Source: Bacillus sp. EB600
GTDB lineage: Bacteria; Bacillota; Bacilli; Bacillales; Cytobacillaceae
Assembly (NCBI RefSeq): GCF_024494385.1
Contig: NZ_JAEVLT010000014.1
Coordinates: 50,217-114,216, forward strand
Length of the DNA: 64,000 nt
Direction of reading: 5' to 3'
Of the stretch, positions 8,044 through 15,839 are shown in pieces; the first letter of the stretch is position 1, and each line of letters begins with the position of its first letter. Under the pieces are notes generated by a model. The model was given only the letters and a program-made list of their open reading frames with translations. It had not been told where the DNA came from and did not search any database. The translations under genes were made by a program, and so were the position numbers.

Positions 8044-9141
8044 TCATTCCCCGAAGTTTGAGCTAATCAATCCTTGTACTATATTTTCTGCCGATAAAAT
8101 GATCCCATTCATTAATTCCTTTGCTGATACAGCTTTTGCTAATCTTGGGCTTTGACCTGACCAAAGGGACATGTAATCAGGATTCTTTTGAATACCTGCT
8201 TGTTTTCTAATTCCTTTGGTTAACGCGTTTTGGATTGGATATTCAGGTAACCCTCCCTCTTTTCCTTCCATCGCAGTTATAAAGCTATTGTTGATTCCAC
8301 GAGCTTGCTTGCCTGAAAAAGAACTTGTGAGTACAATTTGATCTTCACTGGCTTTTAAAATGGCATCCTTATGTGCTTGATTTGCACCACTTTCACTACA
8401 CGTAAGAAAAGCAGTCCCCATTTGCACCCCTTTAGCACCAAGTGATCGTGCTGCAACCAATCCTCTGGCATCCATAATTCCGCCGGCAGCTATGATAGGT
8501 AGCTGGACCGAATCAGCAACTTGGGGAATAAGCGATAGTAAGCCGATTAGACTTTCCTGACCATTTTTAAGGAAACTGCCACGATGTCCTCCAGCCTCGC
8601 TTCCCTGCACAACAACCGCATCCATACCTGCCTTCTCGTTCATGATTGCTTCATTAACGGTTGTAGCTGTTCCGATGACAACAATTGCTTCTTTCTTTAA
8701 TTGTGTTACTACCTCAGGAGATGGTATACCAAATGTAAAGGAACAGATTGGAACATTTTCCTCTACGATCACTTTCAGTTGCTCGTGAAATATTTCCAGA
8801 TCATGCTCATAATTAGGTAGGGCTGGGCTTTCTTCTGGAACGTTCAATTTTTCCTTGATTGGCTTCAATAATGATATTGCATTCCTTACCACATCTTCAT
8901 CAATCGTGTACTTTGCCGGAACAAATACATTTACCGCAAAGTTAAGCTTGGTTAACAATTTCACTGCTTTTACTTGTTCTTTTAGTTGCATGGGGCTCAA
9001 ATATCCTGCTGCAATCGTACCCAATCCACCGGAATTAGAAACAGCAGCGACTAATTCAGGGGTAGTTGGGCCCCCTGCCATAGGGGCCTGGATTAACGGA
9101 TATTTACTATGTAGTAGTTTCGTTAAATCATTGGTCCACAT
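8044..9141 (-). CDS. Nitronate monooxygenase (2-nitropropane dioxygenase family)
   Basis: A 365-residue FMN-dependent TIM-barrel enzyme oxidising alkyl nitronates such as the toxin propionate-3-nitronate. N-terminal PLIQAPMAGGPTTPELVAAV, the VVVQGSEAGGHRGSF motif carrying the catalytic-type histidine, and PIIAAGGIMDARG with GAKGVQMGTAFL (FMN phosphate binding) match class I NMO. The ATG at 9141 follows AGAGGTGAT; an apparent GTG nine bases upstream belongs to that binding site. The FAH-family gene lies downstream on the same strand. Confidence 0.9.
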   Translation of the reverse strand: MWTNDLTKLLHSKYPLIQAPMAGGPTTPELVAAVSNSGGLGTIAAGYLSPMQLKEQVKAVKLLTKLNFAVNVFVPAKYTIDEDVVRNAISLLKPIKEKLNVPEESPALPNYEHDLEIFHEQLKVIVEENVPICSFTFGIPSPEVVTQLKKEAIVVIGTATTVNEAIMNEKAGMDAVVVQGSEAGGHRGSFLKNGQESLIGLLSLIPQVADSVQLPIIAAGGIMDARGLVAARSLGAKGVQMGTAFLTCSESGANQAHKDAILKASEDQIVLTSSFSGKQARGINNSFITAMEGKEGGLPEYPIQNALTKGIRKQAGIQKNPDYMSLWSGQSPRLAKAVSAKELMNGIILSAENIVQGLISSNFGE

Positions 9142-9191
9142 TTCTATCACCTCTTGCTTTCATTTTAAGATGTGACCTGTCCTAAAAAAAG

Positions 9192-9220
9192 AAAAAAGAT
9201 CACAAACCATGATCTTTTTT
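9192..9220 (-). terminator. Rho-independent terminator of the TrpXYZ-like operon
   Basis: AAAAAAGATCA ... TGATCTTTTTT forms an 11-bp stem immediately after the ABC ATPase stop codon. The sequence is symmetric, but only minus-strand genes flank it. Confidence 0.8.
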
Positions 9221-9232
9221 ATGAACCCAAAC

Positions 9233-10027
9233 TTACGACAGGATTGCACGGTCGCTTGCCATTTGAGTTCCGCGTATTCTTTGAAATTCCTGTAATAAGC
9301 TTTCTATTGTAAGCTTTTGCTTTTCCTCTTCATCAACCTCAAAAATAATTTGCCCACTGTCCATCATGATTAAGCGGTTCCCTAAATCAATTGCCTGCTG
9401 CATATTATGGGTTACCATTAACGTTGTTAAATGATATTTACTAACAATTTCCTTCGTTAAGTTGGTGATTAATTCTGCTCTTGATGGATCAAGCGCAGCA
9501 GTATGTTCGTCCAAGAGTAATATCGATGGCTCAGTAAAGGTTGCCATTAACAGGGAAAGTGCCTGCCGTTCCCCGCCTGACAATAAACCGACTTTAGCAG
9601 TAAGGCGATTTTCAAGTCCAAGATGCAATGATTCCAGCACCTCACGAAAATATTCGCGCCGTTTCTTTGTAACACCTTTTCTTAGCGTTCTTGACTTGTT
9701 TCGTGAATAAGCCATGGCAAGGTTTTCTTCAATCGTCATCGTTGGTGCAGTTCCTGCCATCGGATCCTGGAAAACACGGCCAATCATTTTTGACCTTTTG
9801 TACTCAGGTATAGACGTTACATTTTTCCCATCAAGAAGGATTTCCCCAATGTCTGGAAAAAGTACACCCGAAATAATATTCATTAAAGAGGACTTTCCTG
9901 CACCATTACTTCCGATTACGGTAACAAAATCCCCCGTTTGAAGAGACAAATTCACACGATCAATTGCCACTTTTTCATCTGGTGTCCCTTCATTAAAAAC
10001 CTTATAAATCTGATTTAACTGCAGCAT
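9233..10027 (-). CDS. ABC transporter ATP-binding protein (TrpZ-like)
   Basis: A 264-residue nucleotide-binding subunit with Walker A GSNGAGKSS, signature LLSGGERQALSLLMA, Walker B ILLLDEHTAALD and MVTHNMQQAI. The atypical serine at the end of Walker A and the EHTAALD form are usual in the ATPases paired with PF04392-type binding proteins. The gene start overlaps the 3' end of the permease gene by 26 bases. It is the last gene of the three-gene uptake operon. Substrate in streptococcal relatives is tryptophan; here that is an inference. Confidence 0.88.
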   Translation of the reverse strand: MLQLNQIYKVFNEGTPDEKVAIDRVNLSLQTGDFVTVIGSNGAGKSSLMNIISGVLFPDIGEILLDGKNVTSIPEYKRSKMIGRVFQDPMAGTAPTMTIEENLAMAYSRNKSRTLRKGVTKKRREYFREVLESLHLGLENRLTAKVGLLSGGERQALSLLMATFTEPSILLLDEHTAALDPSRAELITNLTKEIVSKYHLTTLMVTHNMQQAIDLGNRLIMMDSGQIIFEVDEEEKQKLTIESLLQEFQRIRGTQMASDRAILS

Positions 10028-11033
10028 GATTGTCCTCCTTTCCCGATCCAGAAGCTTGAAGGTTATTAATTATTTCTGTTTTCCTGCGAGATTTGGCTTT
10101 TTTCTCACGGGAACTGTCAACCAGCTTCGGTGCCATCAGCGCAATGATCACAATGATTGCCGTAATCAACTTCATATCACCTGGATTTAAAAACTCAACC
10201 CGAAGCGCTAAAGTAACGACAATCCGATAAATAATCGCCCCGCCGATAACTGCCAATGTAGTTCTTTTGATTGTTTTTGTTCCAAACAAAGCTTCCCCGA
10301 TGATAACCGAGGCTAAGCCAATGACGATCATCCCAATCCCCATCCCAACATCGGCAAATCCACCCTGCTGAGCGATTAACGCACCTGAAAATGCCACGAA
10401 TCCGTTGGAAAGTCCTAAACCCAAAATAACATAAAGATTCGTGTTTGCCGACAAGCTGCGAATCATTCTTTTATTATCACCGGTTGCTCTGATTGCCAGG
10501 CCCATTTCTGTTCGCAGGAACCAATCCGTAGCAAATTTAATCAAGAACGTAATGATAATCATAAATATGAGAATTCCCCATGTCTGAGGCAAGCTATCAC
10601 CCAGACCAACCGATGTAAGAATCTTATTTAAGAATGAATCAATGCCTGTTTTTTCAAAAATATCGCTGATTTTTGTAAATGCTGTATCAGTATTTAATAA
10701 GGGAACGTTTGATTTTCCCATAATTCGTAAATTGATAGAATAAAGTGCGATCATCATTAAAATTCCGGATAATAAATTATTTATTTTTCCAAAGGTATGA
10801 ATAATTCCCGTTAAACACCCGGCTGCAAATCCTGCAACCAATGCTGAAACAGTAGCAATAAATGGGTTGACCCCTGCAGCGATCATGGTTGCAGCAACTG
10901 CTGCTCCTGTTACAAAGCTCCCATCCACTGTCAAATCAGGAAAATCTAAAATTCGAAAAGATAAATAGACACCGATTGCCATGATTGCATAAATAATACC
11001 AGACTCAAATGATCCAAAAATAGCTGTAAACAA
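10002..11033 (-). CDS. ABC transporter permease (BPD_transp_2 / TrpY-like)
   Basis: A 343-residue permease with eight to nine hydrophobic segments and the branched-chain/sugar permease fold. The N-terminal YLSFRILDFPDLTVDGSF and the ATPase-facing loop LAIRATGDNKRMIRSLS are family marks. The basic C-terminal tail (SSREKKAKSRRK) is cytoplasmic. It sits between the binding-protein gene, separated by a hairpin at 11090-11127, and the ATPase gene, which it overlaps. Confidence 0.88.
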   Translation of the reverse strand: MFTAIFGSFESGIIYAIMAIGVYLSFRILDFPDLTVDGSFVTGAAVAATMIAAGVNPFIATVSALVAGFAAGCLTGIIHTFGKINNLLSGILMMIALYSINLRIMGKSNVPLLNTDTAFTKISDIFEKTGIDSFLNKILTSVGLGDSLPQTWGILIFMIIITFLIKFATDWFLRTEMGLAIRATGDNKRMIRSLSANTNLYVILGLGLSNGFVAFSGALIAQQGGFADVGMGIGMIVIGLASVIIGEALFGTKTIKRTTLAVIGGAIIYRIVVTLALRVEFLNPGDMKLITAIIVIIALMAPKLVDSSREKKAKSRRKTEIINNLQASGSGKEDNHAAVKSDL

Positions 11034-11089
11034 TTAGATCATCCTTTCATTTGACTAAGGCTGAATGCCCAGAACATTGATATAAAAAT

Positions 11090-11127
11090 TAGGAGGTGCC
11101 CCAAAAGAGGCCTCCCCCTTAAAAGCT
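11090..11127 (-). terminator. Intra-operon attenuating hairpin
   Basis: On the minus strand GGGGGAGGCCTC, a TTTT loop and GGGGCACCTCC form an imperfect GC-rich stem followed by TAATTTTT. It lies between the binding-protein gene and the permease gene, where partial terminators often raise binding-protein output relative to the membrane parts. Confidence 0.6.
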
Positions 11128-11138
11128 AGATTATAAGT

Positions 11139-12137
11139 TTATTTTCCTTCATAAAATTCGCCAAGTTTTGACCAATTAGCATCCACCGTTAATCCTTGTG
11201 CTTCTGCTGCTTTCTTATTAATTACTAATTTTAATGTTTTTGGAAGTTCTACCGGAATTTCAGAAGGCTTCTTCTTGCCGCTTAAAATGTCAGCCGCCAT
11301 GACTCCTGTTTGGTAGCCAATATCATAGTAATTAAAGCCGCTTGCTGCTACAGCACCTTTTTTCATCGAATCCAGTTCGCCAACGAACAGCGGAATCTTT
11401 TTACTATTTGCTACTGTAATCACTGATTCTAGTGCTGAAACAACAGTATTATCTGTCGGAATGTAAATCGCATCGACACGGCCAACAAGGGATTCTGCAG
11501 CTTGTTTAACTTCAGCTGATGTCGAAACAGAAACTTCTATTAGCTTAGCATTCTTTTTTTCTAGTAATTGCTTTACTTGCTTCGCTTGAACAACAGAATT
11601 TTGTTCACCGGAATTATAAATGATCCCTACTTGTTTGGCTTTTACCTGGTCGGTAATAAAGTTAATTGTTTTTCCGGTTGCATCTGGATGATTATCTGTA
11701 GTACCTGTAATGTTATTTCCTGGTTTGTCAAATGCCTTTACTAGCCCTGCTCCTATTGGATCAGTAACAGAGGTAAATACGATTGGAATCTCTTTGGTTG
11801 CATTTAATGCACTAACTGCACTAGGAGTGGCATTTGCAAAAATTAAATCAACTTTATTCCCAACAAAGTTTTTAGCTATCGTTTGGGTATTATTCATGTC
11901 TGCTTCTGCATTTTGCTCATCATACTTTGCATTAATCCCTTTATCCTTTAATGCTTGTTTAAATCCTTTTGTAGCTGCATCCAGCGAAGGGTGAACGGCA
12001 AATTGAGTAATCCCAATTTTATATTGCTTTTCCCCCTCCGATTTCTTTGTAGTTCCTGCATTGTCCTTACTGCCACATCCAGCAAGTAAAAGTGCGCTCG
12101 CCGCTGCGACGGCAAAAATCCGGCTAAACTTTTTCAT
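11139..12137 (-). CDS. ABC transporter substrate-binding lipoprotein (PF04392, TrpX-like)
   Basis: A 332-residue lipoprotein. The N-terminus is a signal peptide with lipobox LLAGC, so the mature protein is anchored at cysteine 20 outside the membrane. The body is the two-lobed fold of the ABC_sub_bind family (YKIGITQFAVHPSLDAA, VDLIFANATPSAVSAL, IVFTSVTDPIGAGLV, VDAIYIPTDNTV). In streptococci this family carries tryptophan, in others tyrosine. The ATG follows AAGGGGGTTTC. It is the first gene of the operon; a candidate -10 (TATAAT) lies at 12237-12242. Confidence 0.9.
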   Translation of the reverse strand: MKKFSRIFAVAAASALLLAGCGSKDNAGTTKKSEGEKQYKIGITQFAVHPSLDAATKGFKQALKDKGINAKYDEQNAEADMNNTQTIAKNFVGNKVDLIFANATPSAVSALNATKEIPIVFTSVTDPIGAGLVKAFDKPGNNITGTTDNHPDATGKTINFITDQVKAKQVGIIYNSGEQNSVVQAKQVKQLLEKKNAKLIEVSVSTSAEVKQAAESLVGRVDAIYIPTDNTVVSALESVITVANSKKIPLFVGELDSMKKGAVAASGFNYYDIGYQTGVMAADILSGKKKPSEIPVELPKTLKLVINKKAAEAQGLTVDANWSKLGEFYEGK

Positions 12138-12236
12138 AAATAATGAAACCCCCTTAAATTAAAATAATAACTCCTAGCCCTAAGGCATCTAAAAAATTTT
12201 GTTTTATCCCACAGACGAATATTGATTACAGCTACA

Positions 12237-12242
12237 ATTATA
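12237..12242 (-). promoter_or_regulatory. Candidate -10 box upstream of TrpX-like gene
   Basis: The minus strand reads AAAGTATAATTG here, a consensus TATAAT about 100 bases before the lipoprotein ATG. No good -35 is seen at 17 bp. I looked for a T-box or other aminoacyl-responsive leader in 12138-12360 and saw none. Confidence 0.45.
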
Positions 12243-12380
12243 CTTTATCACTGCTACGAATACACGCTTTAAAGATAAAAAGGAGTCGAAAAATTTCTTA
12301 TATTTAAAAATTATTCTAATATTCTTTTACCCTTTAAGTCAATATACGTTAAGAAAATTTTTATAAATTAAACACAGATA

Positions 12381-12413
12381 AAAAAAGCCTTCTACAAAAA
12401 AGATGTAGAAAGC
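12381..12413 (-). terminator. Rho-independent terminator, minus strand
   Basis: GGCTTTCTACA ... TGTAGAAGGC followed by seven T on the minus strand. It ends the unit containing the 40-codon gene at 12448-12570, which supports that gene being real. Confidence 0.8.
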
Positions 12414-12447
12414 CATTAAAATGTATTTTTTATTTTTTTTAACGAGT

Positions 12448-12570
12448 TTACCAATCACGAGTAATTTCCAAAATTCTATCAATTTCTATTTTTTTTACTT
12501 GAAAATCGCTTTTGTCAGCTTTCAACTCAGTTGTCGACTCTAACAATCGATCAATATCAATTTTTATCAT
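12448..12570 (-). CDS. 40-residue peptide with internal duplication
   Basis: A short gene with a strong TTTGGAGG ribosome binding site eight bases before the ATG and its own terminator downstream. The product is hydrophilic and highly charged. It contains two near-identical segments, IKIDIDRLLE at residues 2-11 and KIEIDRILE at 27-35, which suggests two similar helices joined by a polar linker. There is no signal peptide or membrane segment. I do not recognise it; the layout resembles small anti-repressor or helix-hairpin adaptor peptides, but that is only a structural guess. It lies between the ABC operon and the recombinase. Confidence 0.6.
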   Translation of the reverse strand: MIKIDIDRLLESTTELKADKSDFQVKKIEIDRILEITRDW

Positions 12571-12682
12571 CTTCAACCTCCAAATTAATTATTTAAACAA
12601 GCTATGTACTATATAATTCGGAAGTCCCCTTGATTATATGGGGGTGATACCTAAAAAATGGTTTTTGTAAAAATAGTCAAAC

Positions 12683-12707
12683 AAAAAAATCCGGCTTTTA
12701 CCGGACT
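12683..12707 (-). terminator. Rho-independent terminator of the recombinase gene
   Basis: TCCGG, a TAAAAG-containing loop and CCGGA followed by seven T on the minus strand, 12 bases beyond the stop codon. Confidence 0.75.
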
Positions 12708-12718
12708 TTTGTGCTATA

Positions 12719-13561
12719 TTAAATAAACGTTTTATCTATCGCCCGTTTAACATCAGGCTCAATCTCTTTTGAATACTTTTTCGTCACATTAATATCTTTA
12801 TGACCTGCCAGTTTAGAGACTGTATGTAGGTCAACACCATTATTAATTAATTTCTGGCAAAATGTGTGACGTAATTTATGCGGATTAACATTATATTTCT
12901 TTAAGATATATTGAACCGCCCTAGGAGTTAATCTTTTATTAATATTCGAAACAAACAAGGCAGGATTATCTTTATTTTGTGAATCTATATACCATTCTAG
13001 GTATTTCCGTAATTCCTCAGACAAAGGAATCTCCCGGCCTTCATTTGAATTTACTTGTTTAACAATTAAATAAGCATTTTCAGGATCTACTATGACATCA
13101 TTTTTATTTAGATCACATAACTCGGAAACCCTTATACCGGTATGTAATAATGTGAAGATCATTGTAATATTACGCAAATTTCCATCTGCAGTAACTTCTT
13201 CAATCAATTTTTTTTGTTCTGGTAGAGTAAGTGATTCAGGAACTTCATTGACCTTTTCTTTCAGCTTTCTGTTAATATTTACGACCAATTGCGGTTTGTT
13301 TAAAAATTTTGAGAAAACGCTTATGGCTGCAAAATGCTTTTCAACTGTTCCTGGGCTTTTATTTTCGGCTTCAAGAAAATGGATATAGGATTGTACATTC
13401 TCAGATTGAATATCTTGCATGTTAAAGCCATTTTTATACATAAAGTCGCTAAAACAATTAAGAACACCTGTATAAGTATTTAATGTCCCATCTGACTTAC
13501 CTTGGATCTTTAGCCAAGTTGCAAACGACTTAATTAGTTCATCTGTTTCCTTTCTATCCAC
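12719..13561 (-). CDS. Tyrosine recombinase (XerC/D-like integrase)
   Basis: A 280-residue site-specific recombinase. The N-terminal SAM-like core-binding domain covers about residues 8-90 and the catalytic domain about 105-275. Catalytic residues are visible: Arg in TGIRVSEL, HKLRHTF (His-x-x-Arg), His in LAGHKD and the nucleophile Tyr in VTKKYSK. The GTG start follows GGGAGGG. It stands alone with its own terminator and no phage genes, excisionase or clear att repeats nearby. It could be a remnant integrase or an extra Xer-like protein acting elsewhere; the housekeeping XerC/XerD genes normally lie in other contexts. Confidence 0.9.
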   Translation of the reverse strand: MDRKETDELIKSFATWLKIQGKSDGTLNTYTGVLNCFSDFMYKNGFNMQDIQSENVQSYIHFLEAENKSPGTVEKHFAAISVFSKFLNKPQLVVNINRKLKEKVNEVPESLTLPEQKKLIEEVTADGNLRNITMIFTLLHTGIRVSELCDLNKNDVIVDPENAYLIVKQVNSNEGREIPLSEELRKYLEWYIDSQNKDNPALFVSNINKRLTPRAVQYILKKYNVNPHKLRHTFCQKLINNGVDLHTVSKLAGHKDINVTKKYSKEIEPDVKRAIDKTFI

Positions 13562-13687
13562 CTAAAGCCCTCCCGTTCCAAGCTATTTTCTTTATTATAT
13601 CAAAAAGCTTCGCAGAAGTAAAATTTCATTAGCGAAGAATAAAAATATTCACAAACTTCCAGAAGTGTTATTTTTCATTTTTTATGT

Positions 13688-13715
13688 AAAAAGGACACCT
13701 TGGTAAGGTGTCCTT
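13688..13715 (-). terminator. Rho-independent terminator, minus strand
   Basis: AAGGACACCTT, a short loop and AAGGTGTCCTT followed by TTTTTAC on the minus strand, about 60 bases after the VWA-like gene. Confidence 0.8.
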
Positions 13716-13776
13716 CTTCTGTCAATTCAATTTTATTATATAGTTAGATACCTAACAAACAATGAAACGCTCATGA

Positions 13777-14190
13777 TCATGCAACTTTTATTGCTTTCCC
13801 AAATGGAACTCTTGGTAAAAACGCATCCGGTACAAGCCAATATAATTGATAATCAACTTTAGTCATTTCTTCTGCAATAAATCCTGTTACATCTGTAATA
13901 TAGAAAAGTGTATCCACTTTTTCTTGTTCTGCCCACTCAAGTACCAATGTATAGGATGATTTCCCATGTGTAAAATACTTAATTGTATCGCTTTTTACGG
14001 GTGAAATATCTCTTATCTTATAATCGGCCTGAACCAATATTGTATCTGGTTTAAGCTGTTCGAAGAGTTTTACAATATTGTTTATTAGGATGCTTGGGAC
14101 TTTGTTCGTTGAAGTGTCCACTGCTAAGGCGACTTTCTTATCTTGACGTTCCTGTATCATGGAAAGAATCCTTTTATGCCATTTCAACAC
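13777..14190 (-). CDS. VWA-like (DUF2201-type) domain protein
   Basis: About 137 residues corresponding to the VWA-like domain that normally forms the C-terminal part of DUF2201/COG3864 putative metallopeptidases. Visible marks are VALAVDTSTNKVP (MIDAS-like DTS), a central basic strand, KVDTLFYITDVTG in place of the usual TDG, and the C-terminal YWLVPDAFLPRVPFGKAIKV. The metallopeptidase half is absent. GTG at 14190 is favoured because AGGGGG lies six bases upstream. It is a single gene with a terminator. Function is unknown; the altered TDG motif leaves metal binding in doubt. Confidence 0.7.
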   Translation of the reverse strand: MLKWHKRILSMIQERQDKKVALAVDTSTNKVPSILINNIVKLFEQLKPDTILVQADYKIRDISPVKSDTIKYFTHGKSSYTLVLEWAEQEKVDTLFYITDVTGFIAEEMTKVDYQLYWLVPDAFLPRVPFGKAIKVA

Positions 14191-14196
14191 GACCAA

Positions 14197-14509
14197 CCCC
14201 CTAAATTAATGAGCAAGCTATATTATTTTGGTTTATAATGTACTGATTTATAATTGGATAATTCCGGAATCAAAAAAATTAATGAACAAATAATCCATAT
14301 TCTAAAGTATGTACAGCCTTGGCAAAATGATTAGCTGAAACTTTAGATTTTAATTTTTAAATATAATTGGTCACATTCTAACCGTATATTTTTACTAAAT
14401 ACGCTAATTTTCAACATTTTTTTAAAATGTTCATATAATTGTAATATTCTTATAATTCTATAATTTTATTATTATGTATAATACGTAATAAGAGGAAGCG
14501 AGGTGACCT
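14197..14509. other. AT-rich intergenic region
   Basis: 313 bases between the divergent VWA-like and FbpB-like genes. It holds AT-rich promoter-like sequence, including TATAAT at 14477-14482 for the FbpB-like gene, but no gene, repeat or structured RNA that I can support. A clear Fur box (two TGATAAT halves) was not seen. Confidence 0.5.
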
Positions 14510-14650
14510 ATGAGACCTAAAAAAACTTTTAAGGAACTCATTATTGATAATAAAAAGGAAATAGAAATGGATTTAAAGGCTATTGAAAAGATTGAAACAA
14601 AAATTGAAGATAAATATTCAAAAAAAGTAACAGCCTCTTTAAAAATCTAA
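14510..14650 (+). CDS. FbpB-family small basic protein
   Basis: A 46-residue lysine-rich peptide starting MRPKKTFKELIIDNKKEI, with AIEKIETKIEDKY following. This matches the Fur-regulated basic protein FbpB pattern (MR-K-FxEL--ENK-E-----A-E-IE-+IE). In B. subtilis FbpB assists the FsrA small RNA in the iron-sparing response; many paralogues are not iron-regulated. The ATG follows GCGAGGTGACCT. A weak terminator lies at 14709-14732. No convincing Fur operator is visible, so iron control is unproven here. Confidence 0.62.
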   Translation: MRPKKTFKELIIDNKKEIEMDLKAIEKIETKIEDKYSKKVTASLKI

Positions 14651-14708
14651 AAACAACATTGTAATTTTTCTAATTGTACGTTATTTATTCAATTTTTGTA
14701 ATACAACT

Positions 14709-14732
14709 GAGGAGGCATTTGCTCTCCTTTTT
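14709..14732 (+). terminator. Terminator after FbpB-like gene
   Basis: GGAGGC, a short ATTT loop and GCTCTCC form a bulged stem followed by TTTTTATTTTT on the plus strand. Confidence 0.55.
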
Positions 14733-14807
14733 ATTTTTATGCAAAATTGCTTGCTGTTACTCTTACCCGGTATAAAACCTCTGAAAAATAATAATGTGGG
14801 TAATCTT

Positions 14808-15614
14808 TTAAGTAAAAAGATTATCTTCTTCCTCATTTCGATGATGAGAATTGTAATTAGAAGCGAAGTTATTTCTAAATTTCTCCTTTTTTATTATGTG
14901 TTGATGAATTGCATTAGGAACCTCCTGTAGTGAATGTAACGTATAAAATGCTCTTTTAGGCTCCATTTTAATTTCAACAACGTTAAAGTCCCATTCCGTT
15001 TCAGCAGGAATGTAAATGGCATTTATATTCTTCTCTAGTGCTGGCATAATATCAGTTCTTAATGAATTTCCAATCATCCACGTTATTTTAGGATCGGCAT
15101 CAATTGTTTTTAATATATCTGTTAAAGCTGTCGTATCTTTATGTTCTGAAATAAAGATACGGTGTTCAAAATAAGTTGTGAGTTCTAACTGGGTAATTTT
15201 CCACCGTTGATTAGCTTCATCTCCACCTGTATGCAAATACAATTCATGTCCTGCATCTTTTAATTGTTGCAATGTTTCATTCATATAGGGGATCGGTTCA
15301 ACAGGAATTTTAAATACCTTACACCCTAATTCCCTTAAAGAATCAATATCGGACTTTTTCTTTTCTTTTCCAGTTAAGTCACAAAAGTATTTATAAGTAC
15401 CCACAAATGACTCAGGAAAACGTGCTGATATTAAGCCATATTCGTCAATGGCTTCTAAATCAATTTCAAGTTGTTTCTGTCTTATTTCCTCTTTTGTTAA
15501 GGTGTCAAACCATTTGATAATTTGCTCGGTAAATACTTCGATAACTTGGTTAAAATATCTATTACAATAGGCTAATGTGTCGTCAAGATTAAATAAAATG
15601 GTTTGTTTTTGCAT
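14808..15614 (-). CDS. HAD-superfamily protein with altered nucleophile motif
   Basis: A 268-residue haloacid-dehalogenase-fold protein. Motif I reads FNLDDTL at residues 8-14, so the nucleophilic aspartate of the usual DxDxT is asparagine. Motif II is LYLHTGG, motif III lysine is in FISEHKDTT, and motif IV is WMIGNSLRTDIMPA. The cap domain lies between residues 18 and 110. Loss of the nucleophile predicts little or no phosphatase activity, so it may bind a phosphorylated ligand or act structurally. The C-terminal tail is polar and histidine/asparagine-rich. ATG with AGAAGGAGT upstream; single gene. Confidence 0.8.
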   Translation of the reverse strand: MQKQTILFNLDDTLAYCNRYFNQVIEVFTEQIIKWFDTLTKEEIRQKQLEIDLEAIDEYGLISARFPESFVGTYKYFCDLTGKEKKKSDIDSLRELGCKVFKIPVEPIPYMNETLQQLKDAGHELYLHTGGDEANQRWKITQLELTTYFEHRIFISEHKDTTALTDILKTIDADPKITWMIGNSLRTDIMPALEKNINAIYIPAETEWDFNVVEIKMEPKRAFYTLHSLQEVPNAIHQHIIKKEKFRNNFASNYNSHHRNEEEDNLFT

Positions 15615-15754
15615 TTTTTACTCCTTCTACAGATATTTTTATGCCTCTAATTATATTGCCACAGGTCTTAGTCAATATTACCTTATAAAAAATACATGTT
15701 AACTTTAATGAACACTGCATTTATACTCAGATTAGATGCAACAATTGTTTATGA

Positions 15755-15760
15755 TATAAT
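15755..15760 (+). promoter_or_regulatory. Extended -10 promoter for the deacetylase unit
   Basis: TGATATAAT forms an extended -10 (TG-n-TATAAT). It lies about 28 bases before the 18-codon leader ORF, which itself has an AAGGAGG site, so the transcript should begin with that ORF. Confidence 0.55.
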
Positions 15761-15782
15761 TTTTAAAAAGGAGGCTGTTTAA

Positions 15783-15839
15783 ATGGGCTTCGGGTTTAGA
15801 AAAAGTTTTAAAATTGCCCCGGGTGTTCGGTTTATATGA
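15783..15839 (+). CDS. 18-codon leader ORF resembling the DUF4236 N-terminus
   Basis: Strong AAAGGAGG site, then an 18-residue peptide MGFGFRKSFKIAPGVRFI and a TGA that overlaps the next ATG (ATGA). The peptide matches the conserved start of DUF4236 proteins, which as I recall begin MGFRFRKS-KIAPGVR. Here it is cut at residue 18. The deacetylase ATG lacks its own binding site in the normal position, so its translation probably depends on ribosomes finishing this ORF. It is either a truncated DUF4236 gene re-used as a leader or a decaying remnant. Confidence 0.6.
   Translation: MGFGFRKSFKIAPGVRFI

Noticed and set aside
12138..12360. Possible T-box or tryptophan-responsive leader before the TrpX-like gene
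   Set aside because: No T-box sequence (TGGNACCGCG-like) or specifier stem could be found.
12597..12660. Possible recombination (att) site near the recombinase
   Set aside because: CCCCTTGATTATATGGGGG is a weak imperfect palindrome with no second copy seen in the window.
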